Shown here piece by piece: positions 1 through 10,341 of a DNA stretch of 64,000 bases. Position 1 is the first letter of the stretch. Each line of letters starts with the position of its first letter. The DNA comes from Cucumis sativus (taxonomy: Eukaryota; Streptophyta; Magnoliopsida; Cucurbitales; Cucurbitaceae), in assembly GCF_000004075.3 (NCBI RefSeq), contig NC_026660.2, positions 4,030,001 to 4,094,000 of the forward strand, written 5' to 3'. The notes under the pieces are model-generated. The model was not told where the DNA came from, searched no databases, and was given only the letters and a program-made list of their open reading frames with translations. The position numbers and the translations under genes were made by a program.

Positions 1-239
1 TCATTTTTCTCCATTTAGGGTTTACTCAGACATCTTCTATCATTTTGGATCACAACCAACAGGTACAGAACAAAACATTCATGAAGTTACAACACCGCCA
101 AGTTTAACCCATCAATATCTGGCTTTAATTTTACACCGAGAACATAATTGCTGATCCTCATTCCAAATCAGAGATGCATAATAGTAATAACAAAAAAAGG
201 GGAAAAAACACTAGAAGGATTACAATATATGATGCATAC

Positions 240-3200
240 CGTTCGAGCTTCCTCTAAAGCTGCCTTCAGGTCCTCAAAAACATGCTGAAGAATTAATTTT
301 CATGAGATTCATTTACAAGAAGCCAGGAAAGTAAATATAGGGAAGTTGCAAAAAACACTTCTAAAGTATAGTGGTAGTTGCAAGTACACCCTTATATAAG
401 TGTTAAAATTGAGCTCTCAAACTTATATAAGTGTTAAAATTTGACCCTCAAACTTATCATAATGGTAGATATTGGACCCCCAAATGATAAACATTGAACC
501 CTTGAACTTGTACAATTGTTACAATTTCTATAACTAGATCCAATCTTAACACTTGTATAAGTTGGGCTCGATTTTTACAATTGAAAGTTTGATAGTATTA
601 TTGCAATTATCACCGGACTTCAGGAGTGGTTTTTGCAATTTTCCTTGCAAATTATATTTCATTTTTCTTTCCCATACAAAATTTGATAGAGAAATACCTC
701 CGTCAAAAGTTTACTAAACCTTCCTTCAACAGTCTTCCTTATTTGCTCATAACATTTGTCTTTGTATGCTTTTCCCTGAGCCTTCAGTTTTTGTTGTGTA
801 AGGTTTCTAGAAGAAGCTGTTGCTGTCGTGGTTTTTCTGGTTTGATCAATTGAAAATTGATTGATTAGCATAAACAACATTAAATCTCAAAAAATGAGTA
901 AAATATGTTAAAATAATTACTTTGTAGTTCTGCGAGGGTTTGCTACTGTCGCCATTGCGCCACCTCCCTCGGCCTCAGCTGCTTCCTCAGCAAGTTGTTG
1001 ATCGAGAATTTCTTGCATTTCAACGACTCTGAAAAGGTATGATTGACAAATTACACATTAAATCATTTCCATCAATAACATTAGCTATCATGAAAAAACC
1101 CATCAAGGGTTTTCCAAAAACTGGTATATGAAGTTCACTGGATTTAAAGAATTAAACAAAACAATTAATTGAGGATTTCTTTACATTTCATCATCTCCAA
1201 ATCAAATGCCAGCATGAGATCCAAAACATATGTCTGAATGATCGTTCTAACTGAATTAATAAACAAAATTCAACCCAAGATTGGCAAAATGTCAATGTAG
1301 ACATTACCTTATAGCACGAACCAATGTTTGTGGACTGCAGAATGGAAATTTTACACAGTTAGAAAAAGAGTGTTAAAAGGATCAAAATCATGGACAGCTA
1401 CTAATGAAGCTTTAACTTTAATAATGAACAAATTCTGTAACTTACGGGTTTTTTAAGGTTATCTCTTGTATTTTGAGTTTATTATGAAATAACCTGATGA
1501 GTAGGTTACAGAATTTGTACTTTGAGATAACAAATTCTACTTTGACATAATAAACTCATTTGAGTTTATTTGACAACTCAATGGCCATGTGCATTCAGCT
1601 ACTAATGATGGTTATCTCTTGTACTTTGAGTTTATTATGAAATAATAAAGAGACACTCTCCTTTTCAAAAACAAAAAAAATGTTTATTGGCAAAAAAGTG
1701 TCTCTGATATAGAAATGTAATCAAGCATTTGTTTTGGGTGAAAAACTAAAAGTTCAAGTAATAAGAGACAACAGTACAAAAGAGAACAAAAAGACAAGAT
1801 TGTGTGCATAAAATTAAATTTAACAATGGCACTGAAATTGTACACACTGTACCTCTCCTTTGAAAGTTTATAAAAGTTGGATACATGTTCCCATAACGTC
1901 TTCTCAAATGTTTCCCAGGTTCGGTCTACATCTTCAAAATATTCTCTGTTGTTAATTCCAAAGATTAGAAGCATAGAACACCACGCTATGTAGCAAGAGA
2001 AGAAGATTTATAAAATGATATATATATATATATATTAAGAAACTTAAATTCACAAAAATATTAGAAAAAAATGATCTTAAAATATAAATTGAAGCGAAAT
2101 GAAACATAAAATGTCAACATGGTATCATCCTAATAACTGTAATTGTTTGCCATGCTAATACCACCGGAAGTTTCAAAAGATTGAAGTATTATTCTCTCTG
2201 TTGTCTTACCATTGTCCCACCAACCAAAGCTAGTTCCTTTAAGAACTTCTAATGCTACCGGTCTACCAAACAAGTAAGCCACTTAAGTCTATCATTAAGT
2301 TCCATTATCATATAATTATTCTAGATATTGTTTCATTAAAACTATGTAATGTACAAAACGAGGAAGGGTCAGACCCTCAAACCAAGCAACAAAGTCACAG
2401 ATATAAAATTTATAAAGATCAAAAGAAAACAAAAATCAGATATTCAACTTTTTTGGATAGGAACCAATTTCATTAATTAAATGATATGATAAAAAAGAGA
2501 AAACCATCCAAAAAGATTGCAAAAAGCTTCTCCTGTTGGATAGCAAAGAATTTAAGTCATAGCTGTTAAAAGGATTTACAACATGTAAGAGTCATAAAAA
2601 GAGAGGCTTCTAGGACTCCATGTGGGATTTTTCTTTGCCTTGAAAGATTCAAGAATTCCTTTCCTTCCAAACTAAGAGATATTTGCATGTGATTGCAACT
2701 ACCTAGAAGTTTTTTTATTGCCTAATGGAAACATGATAGATCTATATACAGAGGAATACATAAACAAAAACAATACAGAACAGAACAGGACAGATACCTT
2801 AGTCTTCCAACCTCTTCTTTGTGAGATGCTGCAGCTGCTAAAGCAAACCTCCGTTTCCCATCAAGTGCAGTTAGCCTCTGTGACAAGTGTGCATAAAATA
2901 GGAAGAAACTATAAGGGCCAAAATATAAATGCATGATAAGCTACATGAAGATACTGCGTTGTTCAATCTTTTAAAAAGAATGCATAGATTTCCTAAATGA
3001 CGAGATAACTTTTTCAAACTTAAAAATAACAATAGAGCTACTTCACCTCGTAGGTGTTTATAAGCTCTTTATCATCACTCAAAGAATCACGGGCCTCAGC
3101 TGCTTCAACAGATATGGACATCATACCCTCAACATCCTATTGAAGGCTCAAGTATTAGTTCTATAACACTGTATAAGTGCAGCTAACCACCATCAAGAAA

Positions 3201-6200
3201 ACAAATAGATAAATATATACAGTTAAAAAGATCTTGAGCTTATAGAGAGGATTGATTTTAGATTTAGTATTTCATGCAGGATGTGTAAGATTTCGTTACA
3301 AAAAAAGTTGATAGTTAGCTTGTTAAATTAATGGTCTGAGTACTTAATGCAATTGCAACCCCAATGGTATAAGTTCAATTTACAAAAAAATTCTCAAGTT
3401 ATACAACTAGACTTCAATAAACACCTAAAATAGTGAAAATAACAAGAACAAAGATGAAAAGAGAGCCACATAAATCATTCAAGCGTATATTCAATTTTAA
3501 ATTTGTAGTTACGAAGAAGGCTACTGACCTTCAAGGTTGTCAGTAAGTTATTCCTTGCATTGCTAAGAAGTTTTATCTGATCATGGTTCTCTATTAATGT
3601 TTGGCATTCTTGACATAACCTGAATGCACATGGCAATTGAGTTGTCAAAATGCTTGAATAAAATTTGTATTTGAACTCTAATGCATCTATTTTCATACTT
3701 CTCGATCGAAATGAAGTTTTCTCGAAGCTGGTCTATTGTCTTCTCAGATAAAGAAAGTGACTCCAGTCCAGCTTGTGCTTGTTCAACCTACATTCATTTT
3801 GGGAAAGCAATACCATTTCAGAAACACAAGCTCCCCTATCTTCAACTGTGTCTCAAAATATTTGGTTCAATAGTAAATATGGTAATACACAATGGTGAGA
3901 CAACATATCTCTTCAAAACTATGGGAAAAAGTTGTCAGTTGTACCTGCTCTGCAACCATTGTACTGAGCTGAGCATCATTCGCCTAACAAACAAAGTAGG
4001 ATAACAAATGCATACAACGTCAGAATACCAGCAATTGAGCTTCAGTTGTGCAAAACATGTTTTTTTTATAGAATCAGTTGAGAAAAACTGAAAGAACAAA
4101 AGGGCATACAAAGAAAACCACCAAAACATACTTTCTATAGAAAGGGATTCAAACTAAGTAAGATCTTGCCTAGAGAACCAAAATCTCCCAAGAGTTCCTA
4201 CACCTCATTTTCCCTCTCACCCAAATATACCATAACCCAGCCCCCCACCCAACCACAAAAGGCGGCCTCTCGAGGCAAATGGAAGAGGAAGTTCCAAGCA
4301 TCGCACAATTATCCCTCTCGCCAGCTATTTGAACTAAACATCATAGAGTTTCTGACCAAATGATGGACTCTTGGAGGAGTAAACACAGAAACAAGAAATC
4401 TGGGAATTTTTATTAATATTCTGAATTAAAATAATAACAGCCTGTGCTTTATACTATGGACAATAGGTGACTTGGCACCTACACAACCAGTTGACACTAG
4501 AATTAAAGCCCAGGAAATACTAACTAAAATTAGAACACATAGTAAATAAAAGACAGCCACTGTAGCAGGAAACACAGCAACCAACTATCAGCTATTAAAA
4601 TAATCAAATTCCCTCCTCCTAGGGAAAACTCGACCTCGAGTTTTAGGCTGAAATATGCAGTTGGTCGGGTATAAGTATTCAAAGATATCGGCTATGTTGA
4701 AGATAGGATCGATATGTCTGTGATCCGGTAAATCAATCTTGTATGCGTTGTCTCCTAATTTCTTTACTATTCGATAAGGTACTATCTTCTTTGGCTGTAA
4801 TTTACTGTATTTTCCAGCTGGAAGTCTTGTTTTTCAAAGATATATCATGACTAGATCTCCTTCTTTGAATTTTTTGAATCTTCTATGTTTATCGGCTTGT
4901 GTCTTGTATTCCTCATTCATTTTTTCTAGTTGATTTGTTACTATCTTTATGCAATTCTGTTATCCTTTCCGTCATGTTTTCGGCTTCCATACTACGATCA
5001 ACCTTAGAAGGAATGTTAGCAAGATCAACAATTAGTCTAGGTAATTTAGTGTAAACAATTTAAAATGGTGACTTCTCTGTTGATTGATTCTTCATATGAT
5101 TGTAGGCGAACTCGGCTTGTGCTAAGATGGGATCTCATGCTCATTCACAATGATCCTACACCACAAGCATTCAGGCCCAAGGGAAAAAGCCCAAAGGCAC
5201 TTACTCAACAAAGCATTGTTTCAAAGCCTTAACTAGCCAATCTCCAACCCTCCCTAGTTTACAGGGTGCCTAAGAACCTCCCAGCTAACCAGATGAGAAC
5301 CCTTCCTTTCATCCACCCCCTTCTAAAGAAAATCTCTCATGAACTTCTCAAGGCTCTTGCAAACCGAACTAGGAGCCTAAACTAGGGTAAGATAATAAAT
5401 GGGAATGTCAATAAGCACTGAATTGATCAAAGTTAGTTTACCAAATTTGGAGAAATAACCTTCCTTGCACGAAGCTAACCTCTGGTGGATTTTTTCAGAT
5501 ATGAGATTCCAAAAAAACAAGGACCTTGGGTTACAACTCGATAGGAGACCAAGGTAAGAGGAAGGAAAGGAACCAACCCTGAAACCACTCACATCTGCCC
5601 ATCTCTTAAGCTTGTCTTGATCACAATTAATACCCAAGATTTGGCACTTGCTCATATTAATTATAAAGTTGGGCATGGCCCACAAAGAACCAAGAAGGAA
5701 TCCTCATTGCCAGAACAAAACAACATTGTATCAGCTGCAAACTGAAAATGAGACAAGGCGACCTCATCAACCCAAGCCTAAAAGGCTCAATCATGTTTCC
5801 TTCCACATCCATTAAAATGAGTTGACTTAAGACATCCATGAAGATTAAGAACAAGAAGGGAAACAAAGCGTCTACTTGCCTTAACCCTCTAGAAACCTGA
5901 ATCGACCTCTTTAGGGATCCTTTAATGATGATAGAGTATTTTACATTTCTAACACAACCTCATATGTTCATCCACCATTTATACCCAAATCTTTCTTTTG
6001 CATCACGCCATCGTCTTATCCAAAAAGTTCCAATTGACATGATCATAAGCCTTTTCACGATCAAGTTTGGATATAACTCCCTCTTTATTTGCTCCATAGT
6101 ACTCAATGGCTTTGTTGGCAATAAGAGTTTGGTCGAAGTCTGTCTCCCCACTATAAAAAGTCCTTGCCCATCCAAAATTTTCGAGGGCAACACTTTCCTT

Positions 6201-7620
6201 GAGTGATTTGCAAGGACCTTAGCGAGAATCTTATAGATACTAGTTATGGGACTAATGGGCGTGAACTCCTTCACCCTACTAGCATTCTACTTTTTTGGGA
6301 CAAGACACACAAATGCTTCCACCATAGAACGATTCAAAAAGCCTCTCTCAAAAAACTTTTTAAAAACTCCACCCAAATCAACCTTAGTTAGATCTCAATT
6401 ATCTGGGAGAAATCCATGGAAAAACCATCCAAACCCAAGAACTTGTTTCTATTACTCCCAAAAACCACCGTCTTGATTTCATCCAAGTAAAAAGGACCAC
6501 CAACTCCCCATCCTCCCTAGACGAAATTGGACACCTCAATCAATACCTTACACAAACGGCTGCGCTTGGACAAACAGGTTATAAAGAATATATTTCCTAA
6601 TCAATAACTATAAGCATCATTATAACTTTGGAAAGTTGAATTAAACCTATTTAGACGATGTTTACAGCAACAAGAAACTGCAGAACTTCATCTATAAAAC
6701 ATAAGTTGCCTTTGCACCAAGAAATTTAATCAAATGCCCCAATTATACAGAAAAACTAGGTTGGACATGATGGATAGGGGGTGTCAACCTAGTTGATATG
6801 TCCCGATGTGCCTATTGATTCTTAAGTTTATTGCTCTTTGTATATCCCTCATGTACATCGAGCTTTGTCTCTTTATTATTATTACTTATATATTTAATAA
6901 AGAGATCAGTTTCCTTTTTAAAAAAATACAGAAAAACTAGGCAAAAAGGGAGAACATACTTTCTGAAGGTCACATGAACAGGAGTACCAGAATTGTGGTT
7001 TGGCGTGCTAACATTAGACTCAATTACTAGAAAAATTAAGTGAAAGCAAAAATTAGCTCAGCTTAAGGAAGCTTAAGTGTAAGAGCACCAACTCCTGAAA
7101 CTTTTGTAGACTGTATATGTTCCTGGGAACAAATGGTCGAAGTAGGATTTTAAGTCCAAGTGCTATGAACTCTGAAATGCATCAAGTATAAATCTCTAGG
7201 TGAGGAATTGAGAATTTTTTAGACTGACTAGGATCACAAGGATGCAGCATTCTGGTATTTCTCGACTAAACCAAATCAAAGACATGTCGTCGTCAACAAC
7301 TCTTACAACAGAACATAAAACAAAATTAGAATTCCTTGCTCTACGTCCTATCATTAGTACGAATACTACAAAGCTCCAGCACAAAAATTTGGAAAAAAAA
7401 AAAGCAAGATAAAATTCAAGGCACATCTCGCAGAGGAACACAGGAATTGAAGAATGTGATGGAAATTCATTAAAAAAAAAAAAAAAAGTACCTGCTGACG
7501 AGTAATATAATCAGCTTTGATCGAACTAATTGACTGCAGAAGCTCTGGAAGCGGCAGAAGTTTGGCAACCTCGCGTACGGCAGCTTCCTTTGCTTCGATA
7601 CCGAGATCCTCGACCATCAT
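240..7620 (-). CDS. SEC6: Exocyst complex component SEC6, N-terminal part (gene runs off left edge)
   Basis: SEC6 is a subunit of the exocyst, the octameric complex that tethers secretory vesicles to the plasma membrane. Eleven coding exons join in frame (high to low coordinate): 7492-7620, 3945-3983, 3699-3787, 3529-3619, 3047-3136, 2798-2877, 1853-1945, 1308-1334, 921-1028, 698-836, 240-284. They total 930 nt, 310 residues, of a family near 750; the remainder lies left of base 1. The start [20 protein letters not shown] and internal blocks such as [20 protein letters not shown] and [20 protein letters not shown] match plant SEC6 closely. An acidic, Ala-rich linker lies near residues 225-240. 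All borders are GT..AG, and each phase closes. Intron 1 is 3.5 kb and filled with retroelements. The first ATG of the recognisable N terminus was used. The family call is very secure; a border could be off by a few bases. Confidence 0.95.
341..644. mobile_element. MITE-like element with ~45-bp terminal inverted repeats, in SEC6 intron 10
   Basis: The left arm (341-386, starting GGAAGTTGCAAAAAACACTT) matches the reverse complement of the right arm (about 599-644, ending TTTTTGCAATTTTCC) at roughly four of five positions. Inside, a 30-bp unit containing CTTATATAAGTGTTAAAATT occurs twice in tandem near 391-455. There is no coding capacity. The short length, long terminal inverted repeats and intronic position fit a non-autonomous DNA transposon. 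No target-site duplication was clear, so the superfamily is not assigned. Confidence 0.65.
2440..2700 (-). mobile_element. LINE (L1-type) 3' end fragment in SEC6 intron 6
   Basis: The minus strand reads, with stops and frameshifts, as the C-terminal tail of a plant L1 ORF2 (a stretch like [20 protein letters not shown], then a segment like [18 protein letters not shown]). This matches the tails of the LINE pieces at 4040 and 32178. It is a 5'-truncated, decayed copy inside the intron between exons 6 and 7. No target-site duplication was found. Confidence 0.6.
4040..6560 (-). mobile_element. Degenerate L1-type LINE, split by a gypsy fragment, in SEC6 intron 1
   Basis: Minus-strand pieces 6560-5130 and 4365-4040 read as one non-LTR retrotransposon ORF2. 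Between 6274 and 5377 lie broken reverse-transcriptase blocks: [20 protein letters not shown], then [16 protein letters not shown] (the usual PLSPFLF region), then a block with [11 protein letters not shown] and [15 protein letters not shown]. At 5370-5130 the post-RT region continues (GGLEIG- and [12 protein letters not shown]). At 4365-4150 the ORF2 C-terminal tail follows, ending near a T-run at 4060 that represents the poly(A) tail. Many stops and frameshifts make it inactive. About 150-200 residues around the zinc-binding segment are missing where the gypsy fragment sits. Confidence 0.8.
4366..5128 (-). mobile_element. Ty3/gypsy retrotransposon fragment (pol C-terminus plus 3' flank) inside the LINE
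   Basis: The minus strand from 5125 reads [20 protein letters not shown], stop, [20 protein letters not shown]. This is the end of a gypsy integrase core. Further down comes a chromodomain-type segment ([18 protein letters not shown], then [13 protein letters not shown]), ending near 4595 with [16 protein letters not shown] and a stop. In-frame stops and frameshifts show it is dead. Bases 4366-4590 are its non-coding 3' flank and may include part of an LTR; no LTR ends or duplicated target site were proven. Confidence 0.75.
6761..6925 (+). mobile_element. SINE-like retroposon with perfect 16-bp target-site duplication
   Basis: A 165-bp insert ending in an A-rich tail (TTTTTAAAAAA) is flanked on both sides by ATACAGAAAAACTAGG (6745-6760 and 6926-6941). 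The body has a tRNA-promoter-like segment near its 5' end (CAACCTAGTTGATATG) and no ORF. The length, internal-promoter-like start, A tail and long perfect duplication are hallmarks of L1-mobilised SINEs. It lies antisense to SEC6, in intron 1. Confidence 0.75.
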
Positions 7621-8169
7621 CTTGCACTAAACAGAAATCGGAAACACAAAAGAGACTTGAAAATCGAGGAGATAATCAATGTAGTTAAACGAAAACTTGA
7701 ACTCTGAAAATAGAAGCGATCTCTAGTGTTTGATAAACAGATTCTTCAACTTCGAAATAATCTTTGTTTATCCGAATGGAAATGGATCTGATTAACGAAG
7801 CCACTGCCGAAATTTCTTACCAGATTAACGACGAATAGAACCACAACATGAAATGGTAGGCCGAACAACGAACGAAATTCCTTTGAAATGAAATGATTTT
7901 CTATAATTTTATTTGTCAAACACCGTGTTAGATTTTTTTTTAAGTACTCCGTAAAAAAATAGATTACGAACTCTCACGAAATAATAAATTAGTAAAATTA
8001 ATCAAAATATATAAAATTATAAGAAAATATTATCAATAGACTATGAAATCTTGTACTAAACCTAAATGACCTAAATGATATTGATACACAATCTTGTATC
8101 ATAAGCGATTTTGGTGTACGTTGTTGTACCAAGGTTGTTTATATATTGATACACTATTATTTAGATTTT

Positions 8170-8530
8170 GGTAAATGACTGTTTACATCTTGGTAAATAA
8201 TTAGATCTACCTCTTATTTATCTAAGATAGATTGTGATAGTGATCTATTTCTATTTATTTGGAATAAATGATTGATCGTTTAGATTTTGATACATGATCA
8301 TGTAATGAAAAAAATACGAAAAAAAGAAGATAAGAGATGACGAAAAAGGAATAAATTATGGAAAATGAGATGAAGAAATCGCGAACCAGAAGAGATGGGA
8401 ATATGAATGGGAAGTATTAATATGAAAAAGATGGGCATAAATTTAATATTCGTTTTGGAAAATTCAAAACAACATGGGCAAGTCTTGAATTTATGAAAAA
8501 ATAATAGTGACTTCGTGAGATTTTTTTTAT
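8170..8530. repeat. Dispersed repeat, copy 1 (partner at 19690-20060)
   Basis: This non-coding stretch shares a run of matching blocks, same order and orientation, with 19690-20060: for example GAGATGACGAAAAA, GAAATCGCGAAC, ATTTATGAAAAAATAAT and GTGACTTC. Divergence is considerable but the order is conserved over about 360 bp. It is probably a non-autonomous transposon family; its ends are not resolved. Confidence 0.6.
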
Positions 8531-9288
8531 CCGAGTTGTAAATATTTTCACGTTTTGATCTATATGTAAATTAACCGTCTTATTTTGGTTGTTTTAAAAT
8601 ATAACAAAATATTAAATTTTTACTAATAAAAAAAACGTCAAATTATTTACGGAAAGTAAAAATATAAACATGTATAATAGTGTGAGACATTGATCACATT
8701 CTGGACTACATAAGAATAAAAAAAAACAAGAAATAGGTACTTAAGCGAGATGGGGAGCGAGAAGTTACTCATGAGCAGGAAAAAGGCATATGGTGGGAAA
8801 TTTGAGTATTACATTGAGCACGAACGAATAACGAAAAAAGTCATCAAAAGACCATCCTTCGTCAAAATTTGAAACATGGGTCAATTTTTTAATTTGAGAC
8901 TCCAAAAGGTGGCCATCCATACAAAAAACTCTTCTTCAACACCATCTTTTCCATGGCAACGATTCTCTCTATTTTAGATCGTATTGTCTTTTGTTAGTAT
9001 TCTATTGTTCGATTGCTTCTAACTGTTGAGATGTTAAGAGTCTTACATTTAAAAAATTAAAAAGACTCACACTCATAGTAAGATAGATGGTTCATCTCAT
9101 GGTCAATTAGTTTAAAGATGAAATTCCATATTATCAAACATAATATCACAACTCATTAAAACTAAACGAGCATTCTATCCAAGATAGATGAACTACTCTT
9201 CCATACTATTGCATAAATACAATTTTATGGATCTAATTTATGTAATTAAATTATTCTTGGTGGTGTAATTTTATGGATCTAATTTAGG

Positions 9289-9385
9289 GTTTAAGAATTC
9301 AATTGTGATTTTAACCCTTTGAAAGTTTAAGAACTCAATTGTGATTTTAACACTTTTAAAAGTTTAAGAACCCAATTGTTTAACC
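9289..9385. repeat. Short tandem repeat, ~36-bp unit, three copies
   Basis: Units beginning GTTTAAGAA(T/C)TCAATTG start at 9289, 9325 and 9362; the third is partial. A second local duplication (ATTTTATGGATCTAATTTA near 9222 and 9270) lies just upstream. Confidence 0.7.
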
Positions 9386-9890
9386 GTAAATAGGATGACT
9401 TGGTAACTTTTATTCTATTTCATTTTAATATTATTGTTATTTTGCACTCGAGCTAAAATTTAAAATCTAATTCAAGAGATCAATAAGTTAGGTTTTGTTA
9501 AAAGTACACATATCTAAATAGAAGAATCATTAAAATACATATAGACCAACATGATATTTTAACCCAAAAAAGAAAAAATTATTATTATCAAAAGTTGTCT
9601 TAGTCCTTTATTTATTTTTAGTACAATCGCTAGGTTGTGCCATATTAACTTTAAAGAATATGTTGTTAAGCATCGTAGTAAGAAAACTCGTAAAACAGAA
9701 GCACATTAATAAAGATATCACGTGTCTCGTCGTTTCCAAGATAAAACAACCTCTAATTTTGTCGATAGGAACTGTACTTCAGTATACCAACACTCACTAG
9801 ATACTTAGTTGCTCGAAAAACTTAAAAGCTAAAAACACGAGAGAAAACGAGGTATAAAGTGAGAAGATAGGAATGTGTATTTCATTTTTT

Positions 9891-9940
9891 ATATATATTT
9901 GAAATGAGAGGGCACTCCTTCCTCTCATTTCAATATATAT
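9891..9940. repeat. Near-perfect hairpin
   Basis: Left arm 9891-9911 (containing TTTGAAATGAGAGG) pairs with right arm 9921-9940 (CCTCTCATTTCAATATATAT), with one extra T and a 9-nt loop. AT dinucleotide runs flank it. It could be the core of a small palindromic MITE or a chance extension of TA repeats. Confidence 0.6.
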
Positions 9941-10341
9941 ATATATATATGGTGGAGAAACGTTTGTAACGGTCATAAAGGTAAAAAGATTAGTTAAAAA
10001 AACACCGAATTTAATTATTTCTAATTCTCATTAAGCTCATTTACCGATCCAACAATATGGTTCATGATAAATTTAAGCATTATGAACATAAAATTATCAA
10101 ACTTCCATGTTTGAAATCCAAAATCTAAGCTTCCAAATTCATGACTCTAAATTTATTACAATAACATTTTAACAACATAAACTCAATCAATACAAATTAA
10201 CCATGCAAGGAATGACTTCTCTCCATGCTTTTAGCTCTTCAAATACATCAGAGCAGGGCTTTCCAACCACACTAATAGACTAACACGTTGAAGTTCCAAT
10301 ACATTCATAAAGCAACAAGGAATGAGGAAATACCATTGGAG

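Larger units (their letters stand above)
7621..10341. other. Intergenic: SEC6 upstream region / downstream of first oxidoreductase gene
   Basis: No protein-coding gene is recognised. The part next to 7620 holds the SEC6 promoter and 5' UTR (probably a 5' UTR intron, not resolvable). The rest is AT-rich, with a dispersed repeat at 8170-8530, a three-copy short tandem repeat at 9289-9385 and a hairpin at 9891-9940, each listed separately. Confidence 0.6.
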
